The notes under the pieces were generated by a model that saw only the letters and a program-made list of their open reading frames with translations, was not told where the DNA came from and did no database searches. DNA of 64,000 nt from Symbiodinium natans. Its lineage: Eukaryota > Sar > Dinophyceae > Suessiales > Symbiodiniaceae. Made by a program: the position numbers and the translations under genes. The DNA lies in contig CAJNDS010002114.1 in NCBI GenBank assembly GCA_905221605.1, positions 567,632 through 631,631 of the forward strand, read 5' to 3'. This document shows, piece by piece, positions 33,640 to 45,400 of the stretch; position 1 is the first letter of the stretch; each line of letters begins with the position of its first letter.

Positions 33640-33840
33640 GTGCGCATTTCAAACGTCAGGGCTCCGACAAGTGCTCTGAAATGGCACCAGGTGTACCCAT
33701 CTGGTACGGATGTGGTCATCGAAGGGTTGCAGACAGCGATTGATCTGAACGGATTGCGCGGCACCATCCGGATGCTTCAGGGTGACCGCTCGGGCCCCTG
33801 CATTCCCAGAAGTCAGCTGAGTTCTTTTGCTGGGTGGTAG
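33640..33840 (+). CDS. Putative exon with a GLxxAxDLNGxRG motif
   Basis: The 66-codon frame contains DVVIEGLQTAIDLNGLRGTI followed by a short tail and TAG. The pattern hydrophobic-GL-x-x-A-x-x-LNG-x-RG resembles a small beta-barrel-like module that I recall as frequent in predicted dinoflagellate and other alveolate proteins, where it usually continues into a D-x-x-x-GR-x-x-V stretch. Here that continuation is weak (LQGDRSGPCIP), so the module may be degraded or cut by an exon end. An acceptor-like CATCAG lies just upstream. Family assignment is inference from memory. Confidence 0.35.
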   Translation: MRISNVRAPTSALKWHQVYPSGTDVVIEGLQTAIDLNGLRGTIRMLQGDRSGPCIPRSQLSSFAGW

Positions 33841-34235
33841 GGCCTCGATGTTGGTTTAAAAGGTTGCATTATGGAGCGTTCTGAGACGTTGTAGTTGTCT
33901 GCAAGGATGTCAACACGACGTGACGTTTCGATTCAGGCGTCTGAAATGGCAGCGTCCATAAGACAAAACACTTTGGCAGCTTATTGTGTTCCATACGTCA
34001 AACGTGCCCCCCCTTATTTGGTCCACACGTTGACCTGCGTCAATAATGTAGCACCTGCCAGGCTGCCTTTTTTTTTTGTCTACTGACCCGTTACAATAGG
34101 CACAGCCGGGATCGCCTCTCGTGAAGCTTCCAGTCGTCCCCGTCCCCAGCTGTAAACCCTCCGAAGCTGTCTCTAGCATCTCGAAGGATGTGTTCGCCTC
34201 ACGGATTGGCTACGAGTCATGGACCATTGCGAACT

Positions 34236-34343
34236 CACTCAGACAGACAGACAGACACACACACAGACACAGACACAGACACAGACACAGACACAGACAC
34301 AGACGCAGACGCAGACACAGACACAGACACAGACACACACACA

Positions 34344-34421
<78 letters not shown>

Positions 34422-34468
34422 ACCGACACACACACACACACACGCACCCACAGACACACCCACACACA

Positions 34469-34529
<61 letters not shown>

Positions 34530-37311
34530 CCACACCACAACACACATACACACACACACACACACAGCCACCCACAACAACACACACACACACAACACAC
34601 ACACACACACACACCACACACACACACACAACACACGACAGCACACACACACACACACACACACCACGACACACACGCACACACACACACGCACACCACA
34701 CACCGCACACACACGCACGCAACACCACACGCACACGCACAACGCACACGCACACGCAAACACGCACACACACGCACACGCACACTCACACGCACCACGC
34801 ACACGCACACGCACACGCACACACTCACCACTCACGCACACCGCACACACGCACTCACACCACACTCCCACGGCACACTCTCCCGACTCATCACTCACCC
34901 TCCACTCACACCACACATCACACTCCCACACTCACACTCCACTCCCACGCCCACTCGCCCCGACCACATCCCACTTCCCACATGCCATGGCCCACGCGCA
35001 CGCGCACGGCGCACTCCCACGTTCTCACGGCGCACGCACGCGCACGGCGCACTGCGCACGCGCACAACGTCTCACGTCTCACTTCGCACTTCTCACGCTC
35101 ACGCACGGCGCACGGCGCTCACGGCGTCACTTGCGCGCCTTCCACTTCGTCACTTCGCACGGGCGCACGGCGCACGGCGCCACGGCGTCACGGCGCACGG
35201 TCGCACGCTCACGCGCACGGGCACGGCGCACGGCGCACGGCGCACGGCGCCGGCTCATCGGCGCACGGCGCACAAAAACACGCGCCACGGCCACGGCGCA
35301 CGGCGCACGCACGGCACGGGCCTCACGGCGCACGTCGCACGCGCCCGCGCACGCGCACGTCCGGCGCACCGGTGCTCACGGCGCACACGCGCACGGCGCA
35401 CTCGCGCACACGGTGGGGGGGGGGGGGGCGCACCGCGCCGATCGGCGCCCGCGCACACGCGCACCGCGCATCCGCGCACACGCGCACGTGCGCGCACCGC
35501 GCCACAGGCGCACCGCGCACCGCGCACCGCGCACGCCGCGCACCGCGCAACCGCGGCACCGCGCACACGCGCATGGCGCGCAGGGGGTCACTTCGCAGCC
35601 GCGCACGCGCACTTGGCGGCGCACCGCGCACTGTCGCGCACCGCGCACCGCGCACGCGCGCACGCGCACGCGCAGGGCCTCACCGCGCAGGGCGCACTCG
35701 CGCAGGCGCACCGCGCGGGCGCACCGCGCAGTTGCGCACCGCGCAGGCGCACCTGGCGCCAGGTCGCACCGCGAGGGCACCGCGCATGGCGCACGCGGCA
35801 GGGCAGTACCGCGCAGGCGCACCCGCCAGGGCAGGTACCGCTCAGGCAGGAGCGCACCGCGCAGGGCGCACACGCGCAGGTACCGCGCAGGTACCGCGCA
35901 GGTCCGCGCAGTACCGCGCATGCGCAGGTACCGGCGCATGTACCGCGCAGGTACACGCGCAGGTACCGCGCAGGTACCGCGCAGTACCTACCGCGCGGTA
36001 CCGCGCAGGTACCGCGCAGGTACGCGCAGTGTACCATCGCGCACCGCGCAGGTACCGGCCCAGGTACCGCGCATGTAGGTACCGCGCGGTACCGCGCGGT
36101 ACCGCGCGCCACCCGCAGGCACCGCGCAGGCAGGAACCGCGCAGGTCCCCGCAGGCACCAGCGCAGGCACCGCGCAGGCACCGCGCAGGCAACCGCGCAG
36201 GCACCGCGCAGGCACCGCGCAGCACCTGCGCAGGCACCGCGCAGGCCACCGCGCAGGCAGCAGGCACCGCGCAGGCACCGCTCAGGCACCGCGCAGGCAC
36301 CGCGCAGGCAACCGCGCAGGCACCGCGCAGTCACCTCGCAGGCACCGCGAGGCAACCGCGCAGGCACCGCGCGCAGGCACCCGCGCAGGCACCTCGCATT
36401 CACCGCGCAGGCACACGCGCAGGCGCACCGCGCAGGCACCGCAGCGCACCGCGCATGCACCGCGCCGCACCTTCAGCACCGCGCAGGCACCGCGCAGGCC
36501 GCGCAGGCACCGTGCGCAGGGCACCGCGCGCGCATTGACGCCGGCAGGCACCGCGCGCGCACCCGCGCAGCCCGCGCACACGCGCAGTCCACCGCCACAC
36601 GCGCAGGCACCTCGCACACGGGCATGTCACCGCGCACACACGCGCAGGCTACCGCGCACCAGCGCGGCATGCCCGCGCACCGCGCGCAGGCACCGCGCAC
36701 CGCGCACCGCCGCGCATGCACCGCGCACGCGCACGCGCCAGGCACCGCGCACGACGCGCAGGCACCGCGCACCGCGCGCAGGCACCGCGCACCGCGCACC
36801 ACCAGTACCGCGCAGGTACCGGGCGCACCTACCGCGCACGCTACCGCGCCACCGCGCACCGCGCACCGCGCACCCGGCCGCGCACCGCTATTCGCGCACC
36901 GCGCCACCGCACACACGCACACAAGCGCACACACACCGCACACCACACACCGCACTACCGCGCACCGCACCCGCACCCGCACCCGCACGCGCGCGCCCGC
37001 ACTCGCGCAGCGCACCCGCACCGCACCCGCACCCGCACCCGCACCCGCACCCACACCACACCCACACCGCACACCGCACACAACCGCACACCGCACACCG
37101 CACACCGCAACACCGCCACACCGCACACCGCACACCGCACACCGCACTACCGCACAACCGCCACCGCACACCGCACACACGGCACACCCACACCGCACCC
37201 CCACACCTGCAATCCCCACACGTCACACCCACACCGCACACTCCCGCACACGCACACGCACACGCACACGCACACGCACACGCACACGCACACGCACACG
37301 CACACGTCCCG

Positions 37312-37348
<37 letters not shown>
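34236..37348. repeat. 3.1 kb graded simple-sequence array (CAGACA, CA, CGCACGG, GCGCAGG, CACACG)
   Basis: The array grades from CAGACA and CA repeats (34236-34440) through CA with frequent C insertions, CGCACA and CGCACGG (about 34980-35400). It continues with CGCGCACC and GCACCGCGCAG or GTACCGCGCAG units (35700-36560), then returns through CACCGCGCA and CCGCACA to CACACG and CA (37250-37348). The plus strand is nearly free of T, so stop codons are almost impossible; the 1066-codon frame here is an artefact. Alternating purine-pyrimidine CA/CG favours Z-DNA (known). Confidence 0.97.
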
Positions 37349-38549
37349 TAAGCTCAAGAACTGCGGCAAGACTGTCAAACAGGCTTGACCTACAACCCTT
37401 TTGGCATGTTCCACTGTCGCAGTCTATCATTCATGCCTAGACCAACTGGTTTTGAATTCCAGCTTCCGGACTCCTGTCGGCAACGGAACGTGCGCAACAT
37501 CTTACCTTACACCCACTCCAGATCGTCACATGGCTTCAAGTGCAAACCGCGACGCAAGGCTACGAGGTGCTCGTCAACGCAGATCCGCCGCGAGTGGTGC
37601 GGATCAAGCACGATAACCTACGAGAGACGCGAGAGCTGCTTGAAGGCAGTTTATGACATGATCAGGAGCTTGAGGTGACATGACGTGACAGATGCACGAA
37701 TCAGACGTGACTGCAGGCATGATGACGAGATGGTTCAAGTGGCTCGGCTGTTTTGATAGGTCTTCAGCCCAAGGCGTGACACTAAGCCAAGATCTATCGC
37801 CGTAACTGAAACAAGACCCCCTAGACAAGTCAAACACTGCAAAATCTTTCCTGGATACGTCAGAAGGCAAGCTTGATGTCAAGCAAAATGGGTAGTGCCG
37901 TTTTGCGGCGAGTTTGAAGGGGTTCACCCGAACACCAGCTCCAAGACTTACCATGTCATTGTGGTCATTTATTTAACTTTATTGCCAGTATTGTCATCTT
38001 AATTTTGAGACATTAATCAAAACTAGCATTGCTACAACATCCTTAATTCTTCATCTCCATCTCTAAACATTGGTTGTTCCATCATCATAGTAGCTTTATT
38101 ACCATTGCTTCTACCATCATCCAGTGGTTGTTCTGAGCCAAAACGCCCCAACTCACACGTGTAGCATTCAGACGAAAAGCTGCTCGTGCGAAAAGCTCGG
38201 CTTTCTCACACAGCAAGGAAATCCCTGCGCAGAAACGCGCATTCTGCACAGTGCAAGAGCAGAAACATCGTTTGTGTTCCTTAAGATCGAATCTGCGCAG
38301 AACGCGCGGTGAAGCACACGTAAGAGGGATCAAAGACGTGTTTACGGAAAGATCCGGCAAAGTTCATCTCTCATGAAGCCAAGAACGCACCTGCACAGGT
38401 GTTTCACTGCCAGCGACCAAGGACAATCTTTTGCTATCATCTTTTTCGCGGAAGCCTGACGCTCTCGATGGAAGTCTCACAGTAATCACTGAAAATATAC
38501 AAGATACGCAGAGTTAAAGCGTTCAACTGCGGATGCTTTTGCCACATGA
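37349..38549. other. Stretch with weak candidates only
   Basis: A short plus-strand frame at 37530-37618 (MASSANRDARLRGARQRRSA) reads well but is small. The minus-strand frame at 37604-37954 is listed separately. A minus frame at 38085-38360 (91 aa) covers a patch with repeated CTGCGCAGAA words (38226-38308). Confidence 0.4.
37604..37954 (-). CDS. Uncharacterised open reading frame, 116 aa
   Basis: Balanced composition, including SLGAGVRVNPFKLAAKRHYP and DFAVFDLSRGSCFSYGDRSW. No membrane segment or known motif. The first codons read ATG-GTAAGT, a strong donor, so the upstream end may be an exon boundary with this region intronic. No partner exon was found. Confidence 0.22.
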   Translation of the reverse strand: MVSLGAGVRVNPFKLAAKRHYPFCLTSSLPSDVSRKDFAVFDLSRGSCFSYGDRSWLSVTPWAEDLSKQPSHLNHLVIMPAVTSDSCICHVMSPQAPDHVINCLQAALASLVGYRA

Positions 38550-38795
38550 ACGGTTGGCAACTGCAGCCCTGAGCAGGGATTCGAAGGATTAGAGGGCTTG
38601 AATCGCAATTTGCCAGCGGTGTCTCCGCGGGATCAGGTGCAGTCCCACACAGTACAATTGCAAGAAGATCTTTTTGCTCAGTGTCGTCACGTCTGCATGG
38701 AAACAACCACAAGCAGAAAAAACATCCCGGAGCCGTTGTATGCGGGGAAGAAGCGGCAGCTGCAGCGTTATCAAAGTAGCGCAGATGCCCTGTGA
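38550..38795 (+). CDS. Putative terminal exon, unknown function
   Basis: After a TGA at 38547-38549 the frame is open for 81 codons and reads EQGFEGLEGLNRNLPAVSPR, then QVQSHTVQLQEDLFAQCRHV and a basic end, KKRQLQRYQSSADAL, with TGA at 38793-38795. The heptad-like Q/L spacing in the middle could be a short coiled coil. The minus strand is also open for 91 codons (38437-38712), so strand is not certain, though plus-strand composition is better. No family recognised. Confidence 0.33.
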   Translation, partial: TVGNCSPEQGFEGLEGLNRNLPAVSPRDQVQSHTVQLQEDLFAQCRHVCMETTTSRKNIPEPLYAGKKRQLQRYQSSADAL

Positions 38796-40318
38796 AAAAT
38801 TATGCGCCCATTGTTGCCCCAACCGCTAACAAGAAAGATGCAGCATGCTTCAAGCTCAAATGCGTTGCCATAGGAAGGAATCATAAGAACTCCTCTTTCG
38901 TGTAAGATATAACGAATTAGGATTGAAACGCTGAGCCTGCAGAAGCCACTTCGGAAACGGTTCCGGAACCTCTAGCCGAGCCGGGAAGCAGGCAACCTAC
39001 TACGGGGTCCGGCGGTGTACCAAGTAACAAATCGTCACCGAGCCTCTCTCAGCTTGAAATTTCTGCCAACCATCAACGTGTACAACGCAGGTCTGCGTCC
39101 ACCCAAACCGTTTGGGTATCTACGCAGACCCGCCCGCGATTCCCCGCGATTCTCCGCGATTCTCCTGGGTTTCTTGTTTTTTCGGGCTTTGTGGGAATTG
39201 ACTGGGTCCCCAAAGTTTCCGAAAAAATGGCGTATTCCGGGCTGTTTTGGTGTTTTAGGCGCATTTCAGGATTTTTCCTGAAAATCGGAAATTTTGGTGT
39301 TTCTGAGGCTTCGCCGATAAATACGGATGTTTTTGTAGAGAGAGCAAATGTTCCACAAGGCCACCACCAAGCCCGACCGACTCTTGGCGCTTGGCCGAGA
39401 CAGAGACTTTCTTTTTATGGGCTCACGCATTTTTGGCTGAATAACCTGGACGTTGTCCAGGTTGTTCGTCAGTGACCTTACGAGCGTTGCTGGGTTCTCG
39501 CAAAGAATCACTAGTAGGCCCCACCGCGAAAATAACAACCCAAACGGTTGAGTGCAATCACGTGAAACGATTGCCTCTGGCTATTTGACTCGCTGCCCTT
39601 AAGGACTGACGGCTGTCGCGGGTGGGCAAAACAGAACTGCGAGCCATGTAAAATGTGCGCATTTTATCGCGATAAAGAAACACGGACCCACCGACCCTCC
39701 TTGGAGACCAGCGAAGCAAAGCGTGAGAAAGAAGTTGGAGACCCCCCATCGCTTCGCTGCTTCGCTGTCGGGGACGAGTCAACCCCAAGGCCCAAGTCAA
39801 TAATTAGAATAGGGTTTTGGGGGTTACTGTAATAGTATAAGTAAAGGGATACTATAGTATAATTATAAAGGGACGATAAGGGAATGCTATCAGTAAACCG
39901 CTGAAACCGCCGAAGGCCCTAAGTATCAGCGGATGAGAGCCAAGGCAGCCAGCCCGGCGAACCCGCCAATCTCGCACGTTGAGCCAAAGGAGGCTTGGGA
40001 CGGCTTCCGGGACTTGAGGCTTGCGTCATTTTAGCCATTTGTCAATAATAAATGATATTTTATGGTCCATGTTGGTCCAGTAAGGCTTAGCGCAGCACCT
40101 TTCGTCCTACTAGTAGCCCTGGCACAGCAGCCGCACTACTACGCAGATGCAGCAGCATCGACGACGACGACAAAAGCAAAGGGTTGGGATGCGGCTTTAA
40201 ACGGAATCCCCAAGCGAGAGGCAAGTTGATTAGCCTTGTACGGAAGCCCAACATCTTTGATTTAGCAACCACTTCACCCTCAAGCCCAGCGCACCAGGCG
40301 ACAGAGGCCAACACCACC
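38796..40318. other. Stretch without a defensible gene
   Basis: It contains three copies of CGCGATTC(T/C)CC (39137-39170), an inverted patch around TTTTTCCTGAAAATCGGAAA (39273-39293) and an AT-rich patch with ATAGTATAA words (39830-39880). Open frames at 39015-39281 and 39266-39538 are undecidable. Confidence 0.45.
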
Positions 40319-40373
40319 ATGGCAAAGGAAGCGAGTGATGAGGAGGCGTGTGCCCAAAGTTTAAGGCACGGCC
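40319..40373 (+). CDS. Putative initial exon, copy 1 of a diverged pair
   Basis: The frame starts MAKEASDEEACAQSLRHG and ends in phase 1 at 40373, where C meets GCAAGTTTTCAAC. The equivalent exon at 41316-41388 ends in the same phase at GTAAGTTTTCAAC, so this copy would use a GC donor. The upstream bases (CACCAGG...AGAGGCCAAC) also match copy 2. The frame stays open upstream as well, so the ATG may be internal. The acidic N-terminus gives no clue to function, and downstream exons were not found. Confidence 0.38.
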
Positions 40374-40374
40374 G

Positions 40375-42405
40375 CAAGTTTTCAACAACATATGCCGGCG
40401 CCACCTGCACTTAAATCGAAGCCACCCCGGCGTCCAGCGTAGAATGTCTCCAAACCCGCCTTGATTCATCCTCTGCGTTCTTCTGCTGGGCCTGAGAGTC
40501 CAAAGAGCGAGGAGGAACTAAGGCAACTAAGGGGCCTTTGTGGGTTAATGAGGGGCAAATGCTTCCAGCATTGTCAAGTTGCTCTTATGCGTTGAGGGCT
40601 TGCTTCAAGGATGATTTAGCCACAAGACCAAGAGGGCATCCAAAACGGCTCCGTGGAAACAAGCAATGACGCCTTGTTCTCTGCGATTTGCCCATCTCCG
40701 AGCACTTTCAATCTGCATCGCCCCAAGATGCAAAGCCTCTCCTCCCATTCATGACAATCTAACCCATGAAAGTCCATCGGCCCCAAATCGCGAGCCTAAG
40801 GGCGCCAACCTCCCCGGCCCACAATCTCCTAATCTTTGAGATCACAGGAGCTACAGCCCTTGTGCAGGCCCCGAACACCTCAACCCAAAGATGTTTGAAG
40901 TCTTAAACGCTCAATGAGCACCGAAGGAGGGACGAGCAGCGAGCCCGCCCCTTGCCCATGGCGCAGAGACGATGGAGGTTCGGGTGTCACGTGCTGACGG
41001 CTTACATGTCACAAGGTTTCAGTAGTTGTGGCCTTCCAGCGTAGAGTCACTCTCGTGGACCACAGTGCACGTAACGTGATCGGACATGATAGGAATTGCC
41101 ACGTTGGACTATAGAGCCGGATTGGCTGAAGACTGGGAGCCGACAACATCATAACAGCATCTGGGTTCTAGTCTTCCGCAGACCCGGGGACCATGCAGCA
41201 GCAATGCTGCTATATGCTGCTGCATGGACCTCCGGTCTGCGGATCTTCCAAACCACTCAAAAGGCTTAAGGTTTTCAAGCTTGATTCCCCCGAGCACCAG
41301 GGCCAAGAGGCCAACATGGCGGATGACGAAGCGGCCGATGACGAGGCAAGTCCTGTTGCGACACATCTGCAGAGTGCAAGGCAAAGCCGTAAGTTTTCAA
41401 CCTGAGCTCCAGGACGCCAAGCCCGCCAAGCCCTAGTCTTTGTTTTTCTTGGGTTATGAAGGCGCCAACTCAACCGGCAGAAGTTCTGCACAGCACCTAT
41501 TGTCCACAAGCACCTGCCCATTCAAGCTTAAGCGGGTGCCAGCGAAGCTCGATCCTTGAAAGGATTTGCCTGCACTGCTCATTTCATTACGAGCAGGTTC
41601 CAATGTCACTTGCACCCACCTCAAAATGACGTTGCCTGTTTGCAGGAAAGGCGCCAGATCATGCCATTGCAATCACGTGTTGCATCACCACGTTCCGGAT
41701 TCATCCAGATAATCCCCGCTCCTTCGTCGTTGCTCTTGCCATCCAACCCGTTCAGTTTGTTGACTGGAAATTTCGCATGCGCTGCCTGTAGCACATGCAG
41801 GCGGTACTGTCGACGCCCCAGCACAAGACTGTGAACCCCTGCCCAGCCGGACCTTTAAGATCAATTAGCATCGTTGGGCGCGGGAATCTGTAGCCATGAA
41901 CCTACATCGAAAACCTTTGTAAGCTCACACTTTAGCTCAGCCTAGCCGCTCCGAACTCCTGAGCCCTCAAAATCTGAAGCCCGAAGCCTTCACCACTTCT
42001 GCGCCAGGACGAGGAGGTCCAGTTTGTGTCCGCCAGCCACCAGGTACCCTGAGCACTTTGATTTCTTCAATGGCCCCAAGAAAAAGGTTTTTTCAAGGTC
42101 CTCGGTCCTTTGCTGATGAAAAAAGAAGTCATGCTTGAGAAAGACTCTAGCGGAAAGTTTGTGCTTGCAAAGCGCACAAGTCCATAGATGCTGGCCACAT
42201 TGGGGATGCATCTGCCGGTTTGTGCATGAGGGGTGCCGTGCGAGCTTGCCGGATTTTGCTGCATTAAAAAAGTGTTGGTTTCAGCGTGTGGGCTGCGCTA
42301 CGGCCCCGCATATTTTGGCCATGTGGTCTCGACAGAGGAAATTTTGCCTTTCGAGCTTTGAATGTGGGCCATCAAAGCATTCACGTCCCCTCCTCCCACC
42401 CCCTC
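40375..42405. other. Stretch holding one exon of the diverged pair
   Basis: Apart from the exon at 41316-41388 no gene is evident. An inverted repeat, GCAGCAGCAATGCTGC followed by TATATGCTGCTGC, lies at 41195-41225. Open frames at 41556-41834 and 42135-42400 have no support. Confidence 0.45.
41316..41388 (+). CDS. Putative initial exon, copy 2 of a diverged pair
   Basis: ATG at 41316 gives MADDEAADDEASPVATHLQS, then ARQS, and ends in phase 1 at donor GTAAGT (41389). It aligns with 40319-40373: shared GAGGCCAAC before the ATG, MA plus an acidic Glu/Asp/Ala stretch, and the identical AAGTTTTCAAC start of the intron. That conservation across a splice junction is the main support for both. An N-terminal DDE-rich segment suggests a soluble protein; function unknown. 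Confidence 0.4.
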
Positions 42406-45400
42406 CAGCATCAGCCGCCCAGCCCTTCAGCATTCAAAGCCAAGCGGCGGGCGAGCATCATGAGCATCAGCCGCCCTGGCCCTCAGCATTCAAAGCCAAG
42501 CGGGCGAGCATCATGAGCATCAGACGCCCTGGCCCTCAGCATTCAAAGCCAAGCGGGCAGCATCAGCCGCCCAGGCCTTCAGCATTCAAAGCCAAGCGGG
42601 CGAGAATCAGGAGCATCAGCCGCCCAGGTCAAAGCCAAGCGGGCGAGCATCAGGAGCATCAGCCGCCCTGGCCCTCAGCATTCAAAGCCAAGCGGGCGAG
42701 CATCATGAGCATCAGACGCCCTGGCCCTCAGCATTCAAAGCCAAGCGGGCGAGCATCATGAGCAGGCCTTCAGCATTCAAAGCCAAGCAGGCGAGCATCA
42801 GGAGCATCAGCCGCCCAGGCCCTCAGCATTCAAAGCCAAGCGGGCGAGCATCATGAGCATCAGCCGCCCAAGCCGTCAGCATTCAAAGCCAAGCGGGCGA
42901 GCATCATGAGCATCACCTGCCCAGGCCTTCAGCATTCAAAGCCAAGTGGGCGAGCATCATGAGCATCAGCCGCCCAGGCCTTCAGCATTCAAAGCCAAGC
43001 AGGCGAGCATCAGGAGCATCAGCCGCCCAGGCCTTCAGCATTCAAAGCCAAGCGGGCGAGCATCAGGAGCATCAGCCTCCCAAGCCTTCAGCATTCAAAG
43101 CCAAGCGGGCGAGCATCATGAGCATCAGCCGCCCTGGCCCTCAGCATTCAAAGCCAAGCGGGCGAGCATCATGAGCAGGCCTTCAGCATTCAAAGCCAAG
43201 CAGGCGAGCATCAGGAGCATCAGCCGCCCAGGCCCTCAGCATTCAAAGCCAAGCGGGCGAGCATCATGAGCATCAGCCGCCCAAGCCTTCAGCATTCAAA
43301 GCCAAGCGGGCGAGCATCATGAGCATCAGCCGCCCAGGCCTTCAGCATTCAAAGCCAAGCGGGCGAGCATCATGAGCATCAGCCGCCCAGGCCTTCAGCA
43401 TTCAAAGCCAAGCAGGCGAGCATCATGAGCATCAGCCGCCCAGGCCTTCAGCATTCAAAGCCAAGCGGGCGAGCATCATGAGCATCAGCCGCCCAAGCCT
43501 TCAGCATTCAAAGCCAAGCGGGCGAGCATCAGGAGCATCAGCCGCCCAGGCCTTCAGCATTCAAAGCCAAGCGGGCGAGCATCAGGAGCATCAGCCGCCC
43601 TGGCCCTCAGCAAACAAAGCCAAGTGACATCATGAGCATCAGCCGCCCTGGCCCTCAGCATTCAAAGCCAAGCGGGCGAGCATCATGAGCATCAGCCGTC
43701 TAGGCCTTCAGCATTCAAAGCCAAGCAGGCGAGCATCAGGAGCACCAGCCGCCCAGGCCCTCAGCATTCAAAGCCAAGCGGGCGAGCATCATGAGCATCA
43801 GCCGCCCAAGCCTTCAGCATTCAAAGCCAAGCGGGCGAGCATCATGAGCATCAGCCGCGCAAGCCTTCAGCATTCAAAGCCAAGCGGGCGAGCATCATGA
43901 GCATCAGCCGCCCAGGCCTGCAGCATTCAAAGCCAAGCGGGCGAGCATCATGAGCATCAGCCGCCCAGGCCTTCAGCATTCAAAGCCAAGCAGGCGAGCA
44001 TCAGGAGCATCAGCCGCCCAGGCCTTCAGCATTCAAAGCCAAGCGGGCGAGCAACAGGAGCATCAGCCGCCCTGGCCCTCAGCAAACAAAGCCAAGTGGG
44101 CGAGCATCATGAGCATCAGCCGCCCTGGCCCTCAGCATTCAAAGCCAAGCGGGCGAGCATCATGAGCATCAGCCGCCCAGGCCCTCAGCATTCAAAGCCA
44201 AGCGGGCGAGCATTTGGAGCATCTGCCGCCCAGGCCTTCAGCATTCAAAGCCAAGCGGGCGAGCATCATGAGCATCAGCCGCCTAGGCCTTCAGCATTCA
44301 AAGCCAAGCGGGCGAGCATCATGAGCATCAGCCGCCCAGGCCTTCAGCATTCAAAGCCAAGCGGGCGAGCATCATGAGCATCAGCCGCCCAGGCCTTCAG
44401 CATTCAAAGCCAAGCGGGCGAGCATCAGGAGCATCAGCCGCCCAGGCCTTCAGCATTCAAAGCCAAGTGGGCGAGCATCATGAGCATCAGCCGCCCTGGC
44501 CCTCAGCATTCAAAGACAAGCGGGCGTGCATCATGATCATCAGCCGCCCCGGCCCTCAGCATTCAAAGCCAAGCCGGCGAGCATCATGAGCATCAGCCGC
44601 CCAGGCCTTCAGCATTCAAAGCCAAGCGGGCGAGCATCAGGAGCATCAGCCGCCCAGGCCTTCAGCATTCAAAGCCAAGCGGGCGAGCAACAGGAGCATC
44701 AGCCGCCCTGGCCCTCAGCAAACAAAGCCAAGTGGGCGAGCATCATGAGCATCAGCCGCCCTGGCCCTCAGCATTCAAAGCCAAGCGGGCGAGCATCAGG
44801 AGCATCTGCCGCCCAGGCCTTCAGCATTCAAAGCCAAGCGGGCGAGCATCAGGAGCATCAGCCGCCCTGGCCCTCAGCAAACAAAGCCAAGTGGGCGAGC
44901 ATCATGAGCATCAGCCGCCCTGGCCCTCAGCATTCAAAGCCAAGCGGGCGAGCATCATGAGCATCAGCCGTCTAGGCCTTCAGCATTCAAAGCCAAGCGG
45001 GCGAGCATCAGGAGCATCAGCCGCCCAGGCCTTCAGCATTCAAAGCCGCCGCCCAGGCCCTCAGCATTCAATGAGCATCAGCCGCCCTGGCCCTCAGCAT
45101 TCAAAGCCAAGCGGGCGAGCATCATGAGCATCAGCCGCCCTGGCCCTCAGCATTCAAAGCCAAGCGGGCGAGCATCATGAGCATCAGCCGCCTAGGCCTT
45201 CAGCATTCAAAGCCAAGCGGGCGAGCATCAGGAGCATCAGCCGCCCAGGCGTTCAGCATTCAAGCCAAGCGGGGGAGCATCATGAGCATCAGATGCCCCA
45301 GCATTCAAAGCCAAGCGGGCGAGCATCATGAGCATCAGCCGCCCAGGCGTTCAGCTTTCAAGTCAAGCGGGGGAGCATCATTAGCATCAGATGCCCAGGC

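Noticed and set aside
34121-37440. Open frames of up to 1066 codons (His-Thr, Arg-Ala-Pro rich) and long Val-Cys frames on the other strand
   Set aside because: They exist only because the array lacks T on the plus strand, so stop codons cannot occur. The product simply mirrors the repeat.
42135-42761. 208-codon plus-strand frame entering the 53-bp array
   Set aside because: Two thirds of it is repeat; the non-repeat start has no splice or domain support.
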